Positions 1 through 7,723 are shown, counted from the first letter of the stretch. The stretch is 19,207 nt of DNA from LMDS01 sp039930465 (GCA_039930465.1 JBDTTU010000085.1:1-19207), one strand, 5' to 3'. Numbers and translations: made by a program. Notes: generated by a model from the sequence alone, not told the origin.

Positions 1-1293
1 ATGCGCACCTGGCATCTGCAGTTGGCGATCTTCTGGATCGCGACCGCTTACGTGGCCGCCGCACTGTTCCTTGGCCGCTCGCTGCGAACCGACGAGCCGC
101 GTTGGCTCGCGGGTTGGACGCATGTGCTCTTCGCGGCGTTTGCGGTGGTCATTTTCGGCAGCCTGCTGGGCGAATGGGCGGGCATCGCGCAACTGCTCGG
201 GTCGTGGTGGTTCTGGCTCGGCAACCAGGGTTGGGAATACCTCGAACTCGGGCGCGTGTGGCAAGTGCTGCTGGTCGTGGGGCTGTTCGTCTGGTTCGCG
301 CTGCTGTGGTCGCTGGTTCGTCCGCGCACGCTGGCCGATCGCGCCTCGCAACCGATCGTCAAGATGTTCCTCGTGGCGGCGCTCGCGATCCCGGTGTTCT
401 ACATCCCGGCGATGTTCTTCGGCGCGAAGACCAACTACACCGTGGTCGACACCTGGCGCTTCTGGATCATCCACCTGTGGGTCGAGGGCTTCTTCGAGTT
501 TTTCGCGACCACGATCGTGGCGCTGACGTTCTACCAACTCGGCCTGACCCGCCGCAACGTGGCGCTGCGGGTGATCTACCTCGACGCGATCCTGTACTTC
601 CTCGGCGGGCTGATGGGCACCGGTCATCACTGGTACTTCACCGGCCAGACCAACGTCAACATGGCGCTGTCGGCGCTGTTCTCGGCGCTGGAGGTGGTGC
701 CGCTGACCTTGCTCACGCTCGACGCGTGGGACTTCGTGCGCACCACGCGCGGCGACCGCGATGCTGCAGGCAAGCAGATGGTCATCCCGCACAAATGGAC
801 GTTCTATTTCCTGATGGCAGTGGGCTTCTGGAACTTCGTCGGCGCGGGCATCTTCGGCTTCCTGATCAATCTGCCGATCGTCAGCTACTACGAAGTCGGC
901 ACTTTGCTGACGCCGAACCACGGACACGCCGCGATGATGGGCGTGTTCGGCATGCTGGCGATCGCGCTGATGGTGTTCGTGCTTCGGCAGACGAGCAGCG
1001 ATGCGCACTGGCCAGGCGTCGAAAAATACGTGCGCTGCGCGTTCTGGGGCACGAATGTCGGGCTGGCGTTGATGGTGACCATGAGCCTGTTCCCGGGTGG
1101 CCTGCTGCAGGTCTGGGACGTGCTCGAGAACGGGTATTGGCATGCGCGCAGCCTGGACTACATCGGCAGCGAACGATCGCACCTGATCGAGTGGCTGCGC
1201 ATGCCGGGCGACGTTGTCTTCATCGTGTTCGGCGCGGTGCCGCTGGTGATGGCAACGCTCAAGGGCTATTTCAATCTGCGCACGGAACCTTGA
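1..1293 (+). CDS. norB: Nitric oxide reductase, quinol-dependent type (qNorB), C-terminal part; 5' end outside window
   Basis: Heme-copper oxidase superfamily protein that reduces two NO to N2O in the inner membrane. The 430 visible residues are almost all hydrophobic helices. The metal ligands expected of NorB are present: His158 in HLWVEGFFE with Glu162 and Glu166, the His209-His210 pair (GTGHHWYF), Glu231 in SALEVVPL, and His307/His309 in NHGHAAMMG, the expected ligands of heme b3 and heme b. Single-subunit quinol-fed NorB proteins are about 750 residues long, and the first visible residues (RTWHLQLAIFWIATAY) correspond to the middle of such proteins. The Met at position 1 is therefore internal and the gene starts upstream of the window. 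No NorC or regulator gene is visible. The qNor assignment rests on overall resemblance to the Neisseria-type enzyme. The stop is followed by a gene-free gap and a convergent operon. Confidence 0.92.
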   Translation: MRTWHLQLAIFWIATAYVAAALFLGRSLRTDEPRWLAGWTHVLFAAFAVVIFGSLLGEWAGIAQLLGSWWFWLGNQGWEYLELGRVWQVLLVVGLFVWFALLWSLVRPRTLADRASQPIVKMFLVAALAIPVFYIPAMFFGAKTNYTVVDTWRFWIIHLWVEGFFEFFATTIVALTFYQLGLTRRNVALRVIYLDAILYFLGGLMGTGHHWYFTGQTNVNMALSALFSALEVVPLTLLTLDAWDFVRTTRGDRDAAGKQMVIPHKWTFYFLMAVGFWNFVGAGIFGFLINLPIVSYYEVGTLLTPNHGHAAMMGVFGMLAIALMVFVLRQTSSDAHWPGVEKYVRCAFWGTNVGLALMVTMSLFPGGLLQVWDVLENGYWHARSLDYIGSERSHLIEWLRMPGDVVFIVFGAVPLVMATLKGYFNLRTEP

Positions 1294-1620
1294 GGGTAAA
1301 CCAGTCACGCCGTGTCGCCGCGCGAAAGTGTTTTGCCGCGAGCATCCAGCAAGCCTTTCTCCGCTTGGCGTCGATTGCCCAGGCCACACCTCGGGGAGCT
1401 GCCTGAGTGTTAAATCGGGGCTTCCGAGAATGACCGCTGTTCTCGCTCGCGAATACCCGTTTTGGTCGATCGCGTGAGTTGGCAGGCCGGACCAGCAGAC
1501 ATTCGATCAGCCGACGGGAACGGACGCCGCCGGGCGGCTTGGACAGAAACGCCAAGCTGCGCTTGTCGCTGGCCCGCCGCGCCCCGGCGCGGGCGGTAGA
1601 GCCGCCATGGCCAGAGCGGC
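1294..1620. other. Intergenic gap without a convincing gene
   Basis: The 327 bases lie between the converging norB and iorB genes. A 94-codon minus-strand frame (1271-1555) and short plus-strand frames are open here, but they resemble no family I know and have no ribosome-binding site. The left two thirds looks less GC-rich than the flanking genes. The right end holds two adjacent GC-rich inverted repeats, listed separately. I see no IS ends, tRNA or recognisable small RNA. Confidence 0.6.
1577..1606. repeat. Two adjacent GC-rich hairpins downstream of iorB
   Basis: CCGCGCC at 1577-1583 is the inverse of GGCGCGG at 1586-1592, and GGCGG at 1592-1596 is the inverse of CCGCC at 1602-1606 with a 5-base loop. 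The two share a base, so they could be alternative or stacked stems. They start 15 bp past the iorB stop on its transcript. They could slow or end transcription of iorAB, or of norB from the other side. No run of T follows on either strand, so a classical intrinsic terminator is not supported. Confidence 0.35.
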
Positions 1621-3915
1621 CTACACCACCAGCGGCAGCTCGCGCAACCGTTTTCCCGTCAGTGCAAACAGCGCGTTAGCCAATGCCGGTGCCAGCGGCG
1701 GCGTGCCGGGCTCGCCCACGCCGCCGGGGCTGCGCGTGCTGGTCACGAGGTGGGTCTCGATGCGCGGCGCGTCGGCCAGCTTGACCATGCCGTAGTCTGG
1801 AAAATTCTTCTGCTTCACCACGCTCGCTTCGATGTCGATGCGGCCGTGCAGCGCTGCGCTCAGGGCAAAGATCACCGCGCCTTCCATCTGCTGCGCGACG
1901 ATGCCGGGATTCACGACCGTGCCCACGTCGGCCGCACAAACCACGCGGTGCACGCGCGGTTTGCCTTCGACCAGCGAGACCTCGACGACCTGCGCCACGA
2001 TGCTGCCGAAACTTTCGTGCAGCGCCACACCAAGCGCTCGGCCGGCCGGCAGCGCACGTGCAGCGCCGAAGCCCGGCCAGCCGGCCTTTTCGGCCGCGAG
2101 CTTCAGCACGGCGGCGTAACGCGGCGCGTCTTTCAGCAGGCTCAAACGGAACTGAACCGGGTCTTGTTTCGCTTCGAAGGCCAGCTCGTCGATGAAGGCT
2201 TCAGAGAAGAACGCGTTGTGCGAGTGACCCACCGAACGCCAGAAGCCCACCGGCACGCCGCTGCGCGTGGCGACGTGGGCCATGCGCTGGTTCGGCACGC
2301 CGTACATCAGGTCGGCGAGGCCTTCGCTGACGGTCTTGTCGGGCAGGTCGACCGGGCCGGCCAGCGCCGGCAGCGCACGCTCCATCCAGCGCGGCGTGAT
2401 CGCGTCGCCGGCGCTCGTGATCGTCAGCGCCACCGGCAGGCCTTGTGCATCGAGGCCGGCCTGCATCAGCGCCACGCCGGCCGGGCGGTAGAAGTCGTGG
2501 GTCGTGTCTTCTTCGCGCGGCCACACGAGCTGCACCGGGCGGCCACCGGCTTCGATGGCGATGCGCACCGCCTGGCCGACGAAGTCGACATCGAGCCGGC
2601 GCCCGAAACCACCACCGAGGTAGGTCACGTGCAGAGTCACTGCGCTCAGGTCCACCCCTGCCACCTGCGCGGCGAGGGCGCGCGCCATGCCGGGCACCTG
2701 GGTCGGCACCCAGAGCTCGACCTTGCCGTCTTTGACCTGCACGGTGCAGTTGATCGGCTCCAGTGCCGCGTGGGCCAGATACGGCGCGCGGTAAACCTGC
2801 TCCAGCTTGCGCGGCGCGGCAGCGCCGGCCTGCTTCACGTCGCCGCGTGTGTAGAACGCAAACCCGCCTTCGTGCTGTGCAGCGTGGCGCGCTTCGGCTT
2901 CGAGCGCGAGCATGATCTGCGCGCTGTCGAGCGTGCCGGCGGGCGGCGCCTGCCATTCGATCTGCAGCGCGTCGGCGCCGCGTTTGGCGTGCCAGTAGGT
3001 GGCACCGACCACGGCCACGGCCGCGGTCGAGCCGGCATACGGCCCGAGCCGCACCACGCGTTCGACACCCGGCAGCTTCATGGCCGCATCCACATTCATC
3101 ACCGCCGGGCTGCCACCGAGCATTGGGCAGTGGCGCACCACCGCGAACACCTGGCCGGGTTGGCGCACGTCAATGCCGTAGCGCGCCGTGCCGTTGCTCT
3201 TGGCCACCACGTCGACGCGCGGCGCGGCCGTGCCGATCAGCTTCCAGTCTTTGCGGTCTTTCAACTTCACGCTGCCCGAAGGCGTGGCCGCGGCGGTTTT
3301 CGCGAGCTCGCCGTAGTGCGCTTTCGGGCCTGAAGGGTGGCTGACCACACCGTCAGTCACGGCCAGTTCTTCGAGCGGCAGCTTCCACTGCAATGAGGCC
3401 ACGCCGAGCAGTTGCGCGCGCGCGGTGGCCGCGGCCAGGCGCAGCACGTCCCAGGCATCGGCCACGCTCGACGAACCGCCGGTCACACTGATACCGAGCT
3501 CGCGCGCCACTTTCGAGACGACCCATTGGCCCGTCTTCACGATGCTCGACTCGGCCCCGGGTTCGCTGTCGCTCGGGTGAAACGGCAGGCTCGCAACGAA
3601 CATGGCCACGTTGCCGTAGAGCTTGTCGGCCCCGGCATCGATGAGCCGCACCTTGGCGAGCGAGACGTCGAGTTCTTCGGCCACCAGCATCGCCAGCGCG
3701 GTGTGCACACCCTGCCCCATTTCGCTGCGGTTCATCGCAAGAAGCACGGTGCCATCAACAGCGATCTTGATCCAGCCGTTGAGGCCGAACTCTGCGTCGA
3801 CCTTCGGCAGCGTGTCGGCCGCGCCCAGGCGGCTGCGCGGCGGCAGCACACCCCAGCCGACGACGAGTGCCGCGGCGGCCCCGAGCCCGCTCAGGATGAG
3901 CGCGCGGCGCCTCAT
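1621..3915 (-). CDS. iorB: Isoquinoline 1-oxidoreductase-type molybdenum hydroxylase, large (molybdopterin) subunit
   Basis: Large subunit of a two-subunit molybdenum hydroxylase of the xanthine dehydrogenase superfamily. Such enzymes oxidise N-heterocycles or aldehydes using water as oxygen donor and pass electrons to the 2Fe-2S subunit encoded just upstream. The 764-residue length suits IorB-type proteins. Visible family marks are SEMGQGVHTALAMLVAEEL (64-82), GGGFGRR (434-440, cofactor binding), FWRSVGHSHNAFF (558-570) and GVGEPGTPP (732-740), in which Glu735 is the expected catalytic base. Residues 1-24 (MRRRAL followed by a hydrophobic stretch) look like a twin-arginine-like signal or membrane anchor, so the complex may sit in the periplasm or at the membrane. 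The start overlaps the iorA stop by 4 nt (ATGA), indicating translational coupling. The substrate cannot be read from the sequence; aldehyde dehydrogenase is the main alternative. No XdhC-like maturation gene is in the window. Confidence 0.9.
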   Translation of the reverse strand: MRRRALILSGLGAAAALVVGWGVLPPRSRLGAADTLPKVDAEFGLNGWIKIAVDGTVLLAMNRSEMGQGVHTALAMLVAEELDVSLAKVRLIDAGADKLYGNVAMFVASLPFHPSDSEPGAESSIVKTGQWVVSKVARELGISVTGGSSSVADAWDVLRLAAATARAQLLGVASLQWKLPLEELAVTDGVVSHPSGPKAHYGELAKTAAATPSGSVKLKDRKDWKLIGTAAPRVDVVAKSNGTARYGIDVRQPGQVFAVVRHCPMLGGSPAVMNVDAAMKLPGVERVVRLGPYAGSTAAVAVVGATYWHAKRGADALQIEWQAPPAGTLDSAQIMLALEAEARHAAQHEGGFAFYTRGDVKQAGAAAPRKLEQVYRAPYLAHAALEPINCTVQVKDGKVELWVPTQVPGMARALAAQVAGVDLSAVTLHVTYLGGGFGRRLDVDFVGQAVRIAIEAGGRPVQLVWPREEDTTHDFYRPAGVALMQAGLDAQGLPVALTITSAGDAITPRWMERALPALAGPVDLPDKTVSEGLADLMYGVPNQRMAHVATRSGVPVGFWRSVGHSHNAFFSEAFIDELAFEAKQDPVQFRLSLLKDAPRYAAVLKLAAEKAGWPGFGAARALPAGRALGVALHESFGSIVAQVVEVSLVEGKPRVHRVVCAADVGTVVNPGIVAQQMEGAVIFALSAALHGRIDIEASVVKQKNFPDYGMVKLADAPRIETHLVTSTRSPGGVGEPGTPPLAPALANALFALTGKRLRELPLVV

Positions 3916-4412
3916 GCCAGCCTCCTCACGCCGATGCGTTTGCCGTTGTCGCGGCGCACCACGACCGCAGCCGCCTTGATCGCTTCGCGGATGCGTGGGT
4001 AGGTGCCGCAGCGGCAGATGTTGGTGATGGCGGCGTCGATGTCGGCGTCACTCGGGTTGTCGTTTTTTGCCAGCAGCGCGGCCGCCGCCATCAACATGCC
4101 GCTCTGGCAATACCCGCATTGCGGCACCTGGTGCGCGGCCCAGGCGGCTTGCAGCGGGTGCGGCGCCTGCGCGTTGCCCAGCGCTTCGATCGTGACGATG
4201 CGCTTGCCGGCCACGGCCGAAAGCGGCGTCACGCATGAACGCACGGCCTGCCCGTCGACCTGCACGGTGCAGGCGCCGCAAGCAGACACGCCGCAGCCGA
4301 ACTTGGTGCCGGTGAGGTTGAGCACGTCACGCAGCGCCCAGAGCAAGGGCATGTCGGGCGCGACGGCGGCATCGGCGAGGGTTCGGCTCTGGCCGTTGAT
4401 GTTCAGTTCCAA
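3912..4412 (-). CDS. iorA: Isoquinoline 1-oxidoreductase-type small subunit, [2Fe-2S] protein
   Basis: Iron-sulfur subunit (166 aa) that carries electrons away from the molybdenum subunit. It has both clusters of the family. The plant-ferredoxin-like N-terminal domain has Cys40, Cys45, Cys48 and Cys60 (CGVSACGAC plus a distal Cys). The C-terminal helical domain has Cys99, Cys102, Cys133 and Cys135 (QCGYCQSG and ICRCGTYPRI). The start is a TTG codon at 4412-4410, supported by GGAG five bases upstream; the next residues, ELNINGQ, form the usual first strand. The stop overlaps the iorB start by 4 nt. A broken acetyltransferase gene ends 69 bp upstream on the same strand, so any promoter of its own must lie in that short gap or inside the fragment. 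Length and all eight cysteines fit a working protein. Confidence 0.93.
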   Translation of the reverse strand: MELNINGQSRTLADAAVAPDMPLLWALRDVLNLTGTKFGCGVSACGACTVQVDGQAVRSCVTPLSAVAGKRIVTIEALGNAQAPHPLQAAWAAHQVPQCGYCQSGMLMAAAALLAKNDNPSDADIDAAITNICRCGTYPRIREAIKAAAVVVRRDNGKRIGVRRLA

Positions 4413-4417
4413 ATGGG

Positions 4418-4421
4418 CTCC
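4418..4421 (-). promoter_or_regulatory. Ribosome-binding site of iorA (decides a TTG start)
   Basis: On the minus strand GGAG lies 5 bases before the TTG at 4412. No ATG or GTG with a comparable site is seen nearby, and the TTG places the protein exactly at the family's usual N-terminus. Confidence 0.7.
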
Positions 4422-4481
4422 ACGGAAACCCCGGGCGGGGAGCGGTCGATTCTGCGGCAGTTTCCGCCCAAGCCCGCCGCG

Positions 4482-4709
4482 CTACAGGCGCTTACGAACG
4501 TTCGAGCTGGGAGCCTGCAGCGCGATGCCCTTGCGAGCCCAGTCGATGGAACGGTCAGGCCGCACCACCTGGCGCCAGAAGGAACGAGCAGCGGTGTTGC
4601 CCGCGATCTGGCCGAGTTCCCACGGACCCGGGTGGATGGTGAGCGGCATGGTTGGCCAAACGGCCTGAGGTTTGAGTGAGCGAGTCCGCCTGAACGAAGC
4701 AGTTGGGCG
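4482..4709 (-). pseudogene. C-terminal fragment of a GNAT-family N-acetyltransferase (remnant)
   Basis: The minus-strand frame between the stops at 4710-4712 and 4482-4484 encodes WELGQIAGNTAARSFWRQVV. This resembles the last strand and helix of GNAT acetyltransferases (pattern W-x-V/L-x-Q-x-x-x-N-x-A-A-x-x-FWR). Everything N-terminal, including the acetyl-CoA binding loop, is missing. From the ATG at 4649 only 55 codons remain, and the last 25 do not look like a GNAT tail. It is therefore probably a decayed gene whose front was lost. The 5' part of this open frame overlaps a possible integron attC-like sequence. A genuine short protein starting at 4649 cannot be excluded, but I see no good ribosome-binding site for it. 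Confidence 0.45.
4655..4708 (-). other. Possible degenerate integron attC-like site
   Basis: Read on the minus strand, the segment opens with GCCCAAC (4708-4702), a perfect RYYYAAC R'' core. It is followed by TGCTTCGTTCAGGCGG, which resembles the common attC left half (AACAATTCGTTCAAGCC in classical cassettes). It closes with CTCAGGCC and GTTTGGC (4661-4655), one mismatch from the GTTRRRY R' core. The outer cores pair at 6 of 7 positions, and an ATG follows 5 bases after the site. Against this, the inner L boxes do not pair with each other and 54 bp is short for an attC. Treat it as a candidate only. Confidence 0.25.
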
Positions 4710-4886
4710 TCACTTGCGGAGCCAGCGAGAAATCTTCGGAGGCAACGTCAGCCTGGCGCAGAGACCTGCCAAAGTGCTGACCTTGACCTCACTGTGTGGA
4801 ACGACACAGCCTTTCGCTTCTCGCTTTTGGCATGTGCCGGCTCGGGCACGGTGAACATGGTCACGACGCCGGCATTTCCATGCGTG
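4710..4886. other. Short non-coding stretch downstream of the lipoprotein gene
   Basis: These 177 bases follow the stop of the NTF2-like lipoprotein gene. Open frames through here belong to the antisense or alternative frames and resemble nothing known. Base composition is closer to 55% GC than to the GC-rich neighbours. I see no terminator with a T-run and no recognisable regulatory element. Confidence 0.4.
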
Positions 4887-5360
4887 CTACGGCAGCAAAC
4901 AGTCGCAGACGTTGCTGCCTTTGTCGAAGACGATTCGCCAAATGCCCGTCGCTTCCAGCCTCCAGATTGAAGTGAAGTTTGCCACCAGCTTGCCGGCTCC
5001 ATTGCGAACTGGCCCCGAACTGATTGCGAGCGTCCCGGACTCAAGAACTTCGACCTCGCGGGGTTCCCATGAGAAGGGCGCTTCGGGGCCCGCAAAGAAC
5101 TTGGCCCATGCCTGGGTGATCTCGTGCTTTCCACGAAGCGGCTTCGACCCAGCATAAAAGATGGCTTCAGAGGAAATGAACTCGGCAAAGGCCTTCTGAT
5201 CCCGATCAGCCATCGACTTGGCGAACGCTCGCTCCGTCGCAATGACCTGGTCCCTTGAATCCGCCTGAGGCGGGCGATTCAACTGGCTGGCGCATCCGGA
5301 AATCGAAAGCAGCAGCGCCATGCCGAAGAGAAGATGCGAAGTATGGTGCGGGCTGTGCAT
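4887..5360 (-). CDS. Small NTF2-like / DUF4440 lipoprotein
   Basis: A 157-residue exported protein. The N-terminus MHSPHHTSHLLFGMALLLSISGC is a lipoprotein signal peptide with lipobox I-S-G-Cys23. Ala24 after the Cys predicts outer-membrane sorting. Residues 38-155 (ATERAFAKSMADRDQKAFAEF, PLRGKHEITQAW and the final IWRLEATGIWRIVFDKG strand) fit a cone-shaped NTF2/SnoaL fold of the DUF4440 type. These proteins bind small ligands or act as isomerases; the role here is unknown. I chose the ATG at 5360 because GGAGG lies 6 bases upstream and because the lipoprotein signal then starts correctly. A TTG at 5393 would add 11 residues and lacks such a site. The gene follows the DUF1801 gene by 36 bp, probably co-transcribed. 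Lines counted in this gene are about 50-52% GC, lower than most of the window. Confidence 0.75.
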   Translation of the reverse strand: MHSPHHTSHLLFGMALLLSISGCASQLNRPPQADSRDQVIATERAFAKSMADRDQKAFAEFISSEAIFYAGSKPLRGKHEITQAWAKFFAGPEAPFSWEPREVEVLESGTLAISSGPVRNGAGKLVANFTSIWRLEATGIWRIVFDKGSNVCDCLLP

Positions 5361-5366
5361 GAACGG

Positions 5367-5371
5367 CCTCC
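5367..5371 (-). promoter_or_regulatory. Ribosome-binding site of the NTF2-like lipoprotein gene
   Basis: GGAGG on the minus strand, 6 bases before the ATG at 5360. This decides against the longer TTG start at 5393. Confidence 0.75.
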
Positions 5372-5396
5372 GATGTGATTCCCGAAGGGTCAAGCG

Positions 5397-5891
5397 TCAA
5401 TCTCGTGCACCGGGCCGCAGCGTCGTGGCCTTGGATTGAGGGCGCCGTGGCCGCTGCTTGGCCACAACCGACTTGACGATGGTGGTGAGCGACGGGGCAA
5501 CGAGCAGTTCTGCTGCGTAGGGGCGAACAGCCTGCGCGACAAGGTGCGTGACCGCTGGCGTATTGATGTCCGCGGCGCTTGTGAGCCGAATGCTTCGAAC
5601 CTGCTTGCCTTGCCCTTCAAGCAGCCCGACCGGATCGTGCAGAACGATGCCGTGAAGAAAGAACAGAGTGACCCACTTGGGGTACCCCGCAATCGAGATG
5701 AAAGCGCCACTCGTGGACTCCGTGGCACTGATGCCAAACACCAAGGCGTTGTAGTTGTCGAAGATCAACTCGAAACCACGGGGGAAGCTGGCGCGCAACC
5801 GTGCGCGTGCGTCGCGCAGCTGAGCCTCGATCGCTGGCGAGTACTTGCCAAGGAATTCATCAACTCGCGACTCGATGGTGGTGGAGTTCAT
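5397..5891 (-). CDS. DUF1801 family protein
   Basis: A 164-residue soluble protein. The segment FELIFDNYNALVFGIS (40-55), the strand AFISIAGYPKWVTLFFLHG (63-81) and the following GLLEGQGKQVRSIRL (89-103) match the pattern of DUF1801/YdhG-like proteins, a small alpha-beta family of unknown function often found in accessory DNA. The C-terminus (145-164) is basic and probably disordered. I chose the ATG at 5891 rather than a TTG at 5900; an AGG about 9 bases upstream is the only Shine-Dalgarno candidate. The 73-bp gap to the upstream M14 gene, and a sequence GTTGGGT (5901-5895 on the minus strand) just before the start that matches the GTTRRRY integron core, raise the possibility that this gene begins a cassette. 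No catalytic residues can be named. Confidence 0.75.
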   Translation of the reverse strand: MNSTTIESRVDEFLGKYSPAIEAQLRDARARLRASFPRGFELIFDNYNALVFGISATESTSGAFISIAGYPKWVTLFFLHGIVLHDPVGLLEGQGKQVRSIRLTSAADINTPAVTHLVAQAVRPYAAELLVAPSLTTIVKSVVAKQRPRRPQSKATTLRPGARD

Positions 5892-5964
5892 GGCACCCAA
5901 CCTGAAGATAGACCTCTTGCCGAACCACGAGGCGTAGGCGTCATGCCCGCCCCCGCACGCTCAG

Positions 5965-7674
5965 TCAATCCAGACTCACATCCGTGCGCACCGCCCCCGC
6001 CCGATCCGCCCGCGCCGAGAGTGCCAGCCGCGTGCCCTTCGGCGCGCGAACCACCCACTCCATCACCGCTCGATCGGCCGTGATCTCGCGGTTCGGCAAG
6101 AACGCCTGCAGCGTCGCCTTCGGCGCATGCCCTTCGAGCTGCGGGCCTTCGACGCGCGGCTTGCCGCTGACGAGCGACACACTCGGGTCGTCTTCGGGCA
6201 GGTGAATCTCGAAGACCACGCCGCGCACCACCTTGCGGGCCAGCGCGCGTTTGGTCACGTAGGCCGGCAGCCAGCCGCTGTTGGCGACCGCAAACCGCAC
6301 GCGCCAGGTGTCGGGCCCGAGCGCGCGCACTTCGGTGCGCAGCAGTTCGAGCCTGGGCAGGCTCAGCGCGATCTGGTTCATCCAGGCCGGGAAACGCTCG
6401 ACTTCTTTTTCCCGCAGGTGCGGCGGCGGGTTGCGCCAGAAGTTCATCTTGTCCCAGCCGCCGATCTCGACTTGCCCGAGCTGCGGGTGCAGGAAAGGTT
6501 TCCAGTCGACGTGGGCCAGGCCGTCGCAGTGTTCGTCGCTCCACTTCAACAGCTTCAGGTCATCAGACTCGGGGTGCTCGCGGTACCAGTCGACCCATTT
6601 GTAGTCGGTGATTCCGGCCGCCTTGTTCGGGGCCCAGAGCTCGACCACCCAGAACAGCGCGCCGAGGTGTTCGTACAACCAGTCCTGCGTGCCGCCGATG
6701 GTCTCTTTCGGGTGGTACTTGAAGTCGTGCCAGATGCTCACGGCCGGGTAGCCGGTGAGTTCGGCGCCGAGTGCGCTGAATCGTTTGATCGACCACAGGT
6801 CCTCAGGCGTCATGTCGTCGTCGCTCATCGTGCCCATCGGCCGCAGGATCACGCCACTGTGCGTGTGGTAGCTGATGGCCGCGCCGATGTTCGGGTGCGT
6901 GATGACGAAGTCGACCATCGCGCGCACTTCGGGTTCGCTGGCCGGGTAGGCACCGGCGCCGACCTGCTCGAACTCCTGGCGCCAGAAGGCCGGAAAGTTG
7001 CGGTTCAGGTCGAGACCTTCCGCGTCTTTGTTGACGTTGATCGTGAGGCCGTCGTAGTTTTCGATCAGGCCCTCGGGCATCACGCGGTAGTACTCGCCAC
7101 CGAACTCGCCGGGCTGGCGCGGCACCATCAGGCGCGGATCGTTCGTGCTCTTCCTGAAGCCGCCGTGCGGGTCGGGAATGCGCATGAAGAGTGCGCGGCC
7201 GTCGCCGTCCACGTCTTCCACCGTCAGGCCTTCGACGGGCTCTTCATCGAACGGATAACGCTTCGTGCTCGAACGGATGTGGCGCGGCTTGTCGGCCAGC
7301 GCGAGTTCGGCGCCGTCGGGGTTCAGGCGCGGGCACAGGTAGACGGTGCGGGTGTCGAGCAGGTGCGTGATCTGGTCGTCGAGGCCGTGGCCGACGACGA
7401 GCCGATGCAGGTAGTACAGCACCGCGGTGCTGGCGGTGAGCTCGGCGGCGTGGATGTTGCCGTCGGCCCAGAAAGCGGGCTTGTCGGCATGCGCACCGGT
7501 GGCGGTGTTGGTGACGGTCACGACCCAGATGTCGCGGCCCTCGAAGCTCTTGCCGATCGAGGCCACCGAGACCAGGTCGGGCCGTGCATCGGCGTAGTCG
7601 AACAGCAGCCGCGACAGCTCGGTGTACTTGTAGAAGGTGTCGAAGTACGGGGTGGGGAGCGCGGGTGTGGTCAT
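5965..7674 (-). CDS. M14 family zinc metallocarboxypeptidase
   Basis: A 569-residue cytoplasmic-looking (no signal peptide) carboxypeptidase A-like enzyme, which would remove C-terminal residues from peptides or cleave related amide bonds. Zinc ligands are His75 and Glu78 (GNIHAAE) and His270 (SYHTHSG). LDLNRNFP (221-228) supplies the Asn-Arg pair that grips the substrate carboxylate, and Glu345 in FWVVELW sits where the catalytic Glu is expected. Residues 1-360 form the peptidase domain. The remainder includes a beta-rich C-terminal region (about 440-569) of the sort found in larger M14 proteins. The ATG at 7674 is preferred because the upstream 34 open codons are Arg/Pro-rich and overlap the end of yafJ; it lacks a strong ribosome-binding site. 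The gene begins 49 bp after yafJ and is probably co-transcribed with it. The substrate is unknown. Confidence 0.9.
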   Translation of the reverse strand: MTTPALPTPYFDTFYKYTELSRLLFDYADARPDLVSVASIGKSFEGRDIWVVTVTNTATGAHADKPAFWADGNIHAAELTASTAVLYYLHRLVVGHGLDDQITHLLDTRTVYLCPRLNPDGAELALADKPRHIRSSTKRYPFDEEPVEGLTVEDVDGDGRALFMRIPDPHGGFRKSTNDPRLMVPRQPGEFGGEYYRVMPEGLIENYDGLTINVNKDAEGLDLNRNFPAFWRQEFEQVGAGAYPASEPEVRAMVDFVITHPNIGAAISYHTHSGVILRPMGTMSDDDMTPEDLWSIKRFSALGAELTGYPAVSIWHDFKYHPKETIGGTQDWLYEHLGALFWVVELWAPNKAAGITDYKWVDWYREHPESDDLKLLKWSDEHCDGLAHVDWKPFLHPQLGQVEIGGWDKMNFWRNPPPHLREKEVERFPAWMNQIALSLPRLELLRTEVRALGPDTWRVRFAVANSGWLPAYVTKRALARKVVRGVVFEIHLPEDDPSVSLVSGKPRVEGPQLEGHAPKATLQAFLPNREITADRAVMEWVVRAPKGTRLALSARADRAGAVRTDVSLD

Positions 7675-7723
7675 GGGCGGCTGCGGAGGCGTGGGTCGAT
7701 GCAGCTTACAACAGCGTCGCGGC

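Noticed and set aside
1..3. ATG at position 1 as the norB start
   Set aside because: The following residues match the middle of qNor proteins, and the N-terminal third of the family is missing, so it is an internal Met at the window edge.
1750..3333. 527-codon plus-strand open frame opposite iorB
   Set aside because: Exact antisense of a gene with intact molybdopterin motifs. The His/Arg/Ala-rich translation is typical of shadow frames in GC-rich DNA.
4413..4854. Short plus-strand frames (4413-4679, 4672-4854)
   Set aside because: No ribosome-binding site or family resemblance; they are antisense to the GNAT remnant and the attC-like segment.
4748..5242. 164-codon minus-strand frame overlapping the lipoprotein gene
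   Set aside because: Alternative frame of the NTF2-like gene, which has a lipoprotein signal, a good ribosome-binding site and a recognisable fold.
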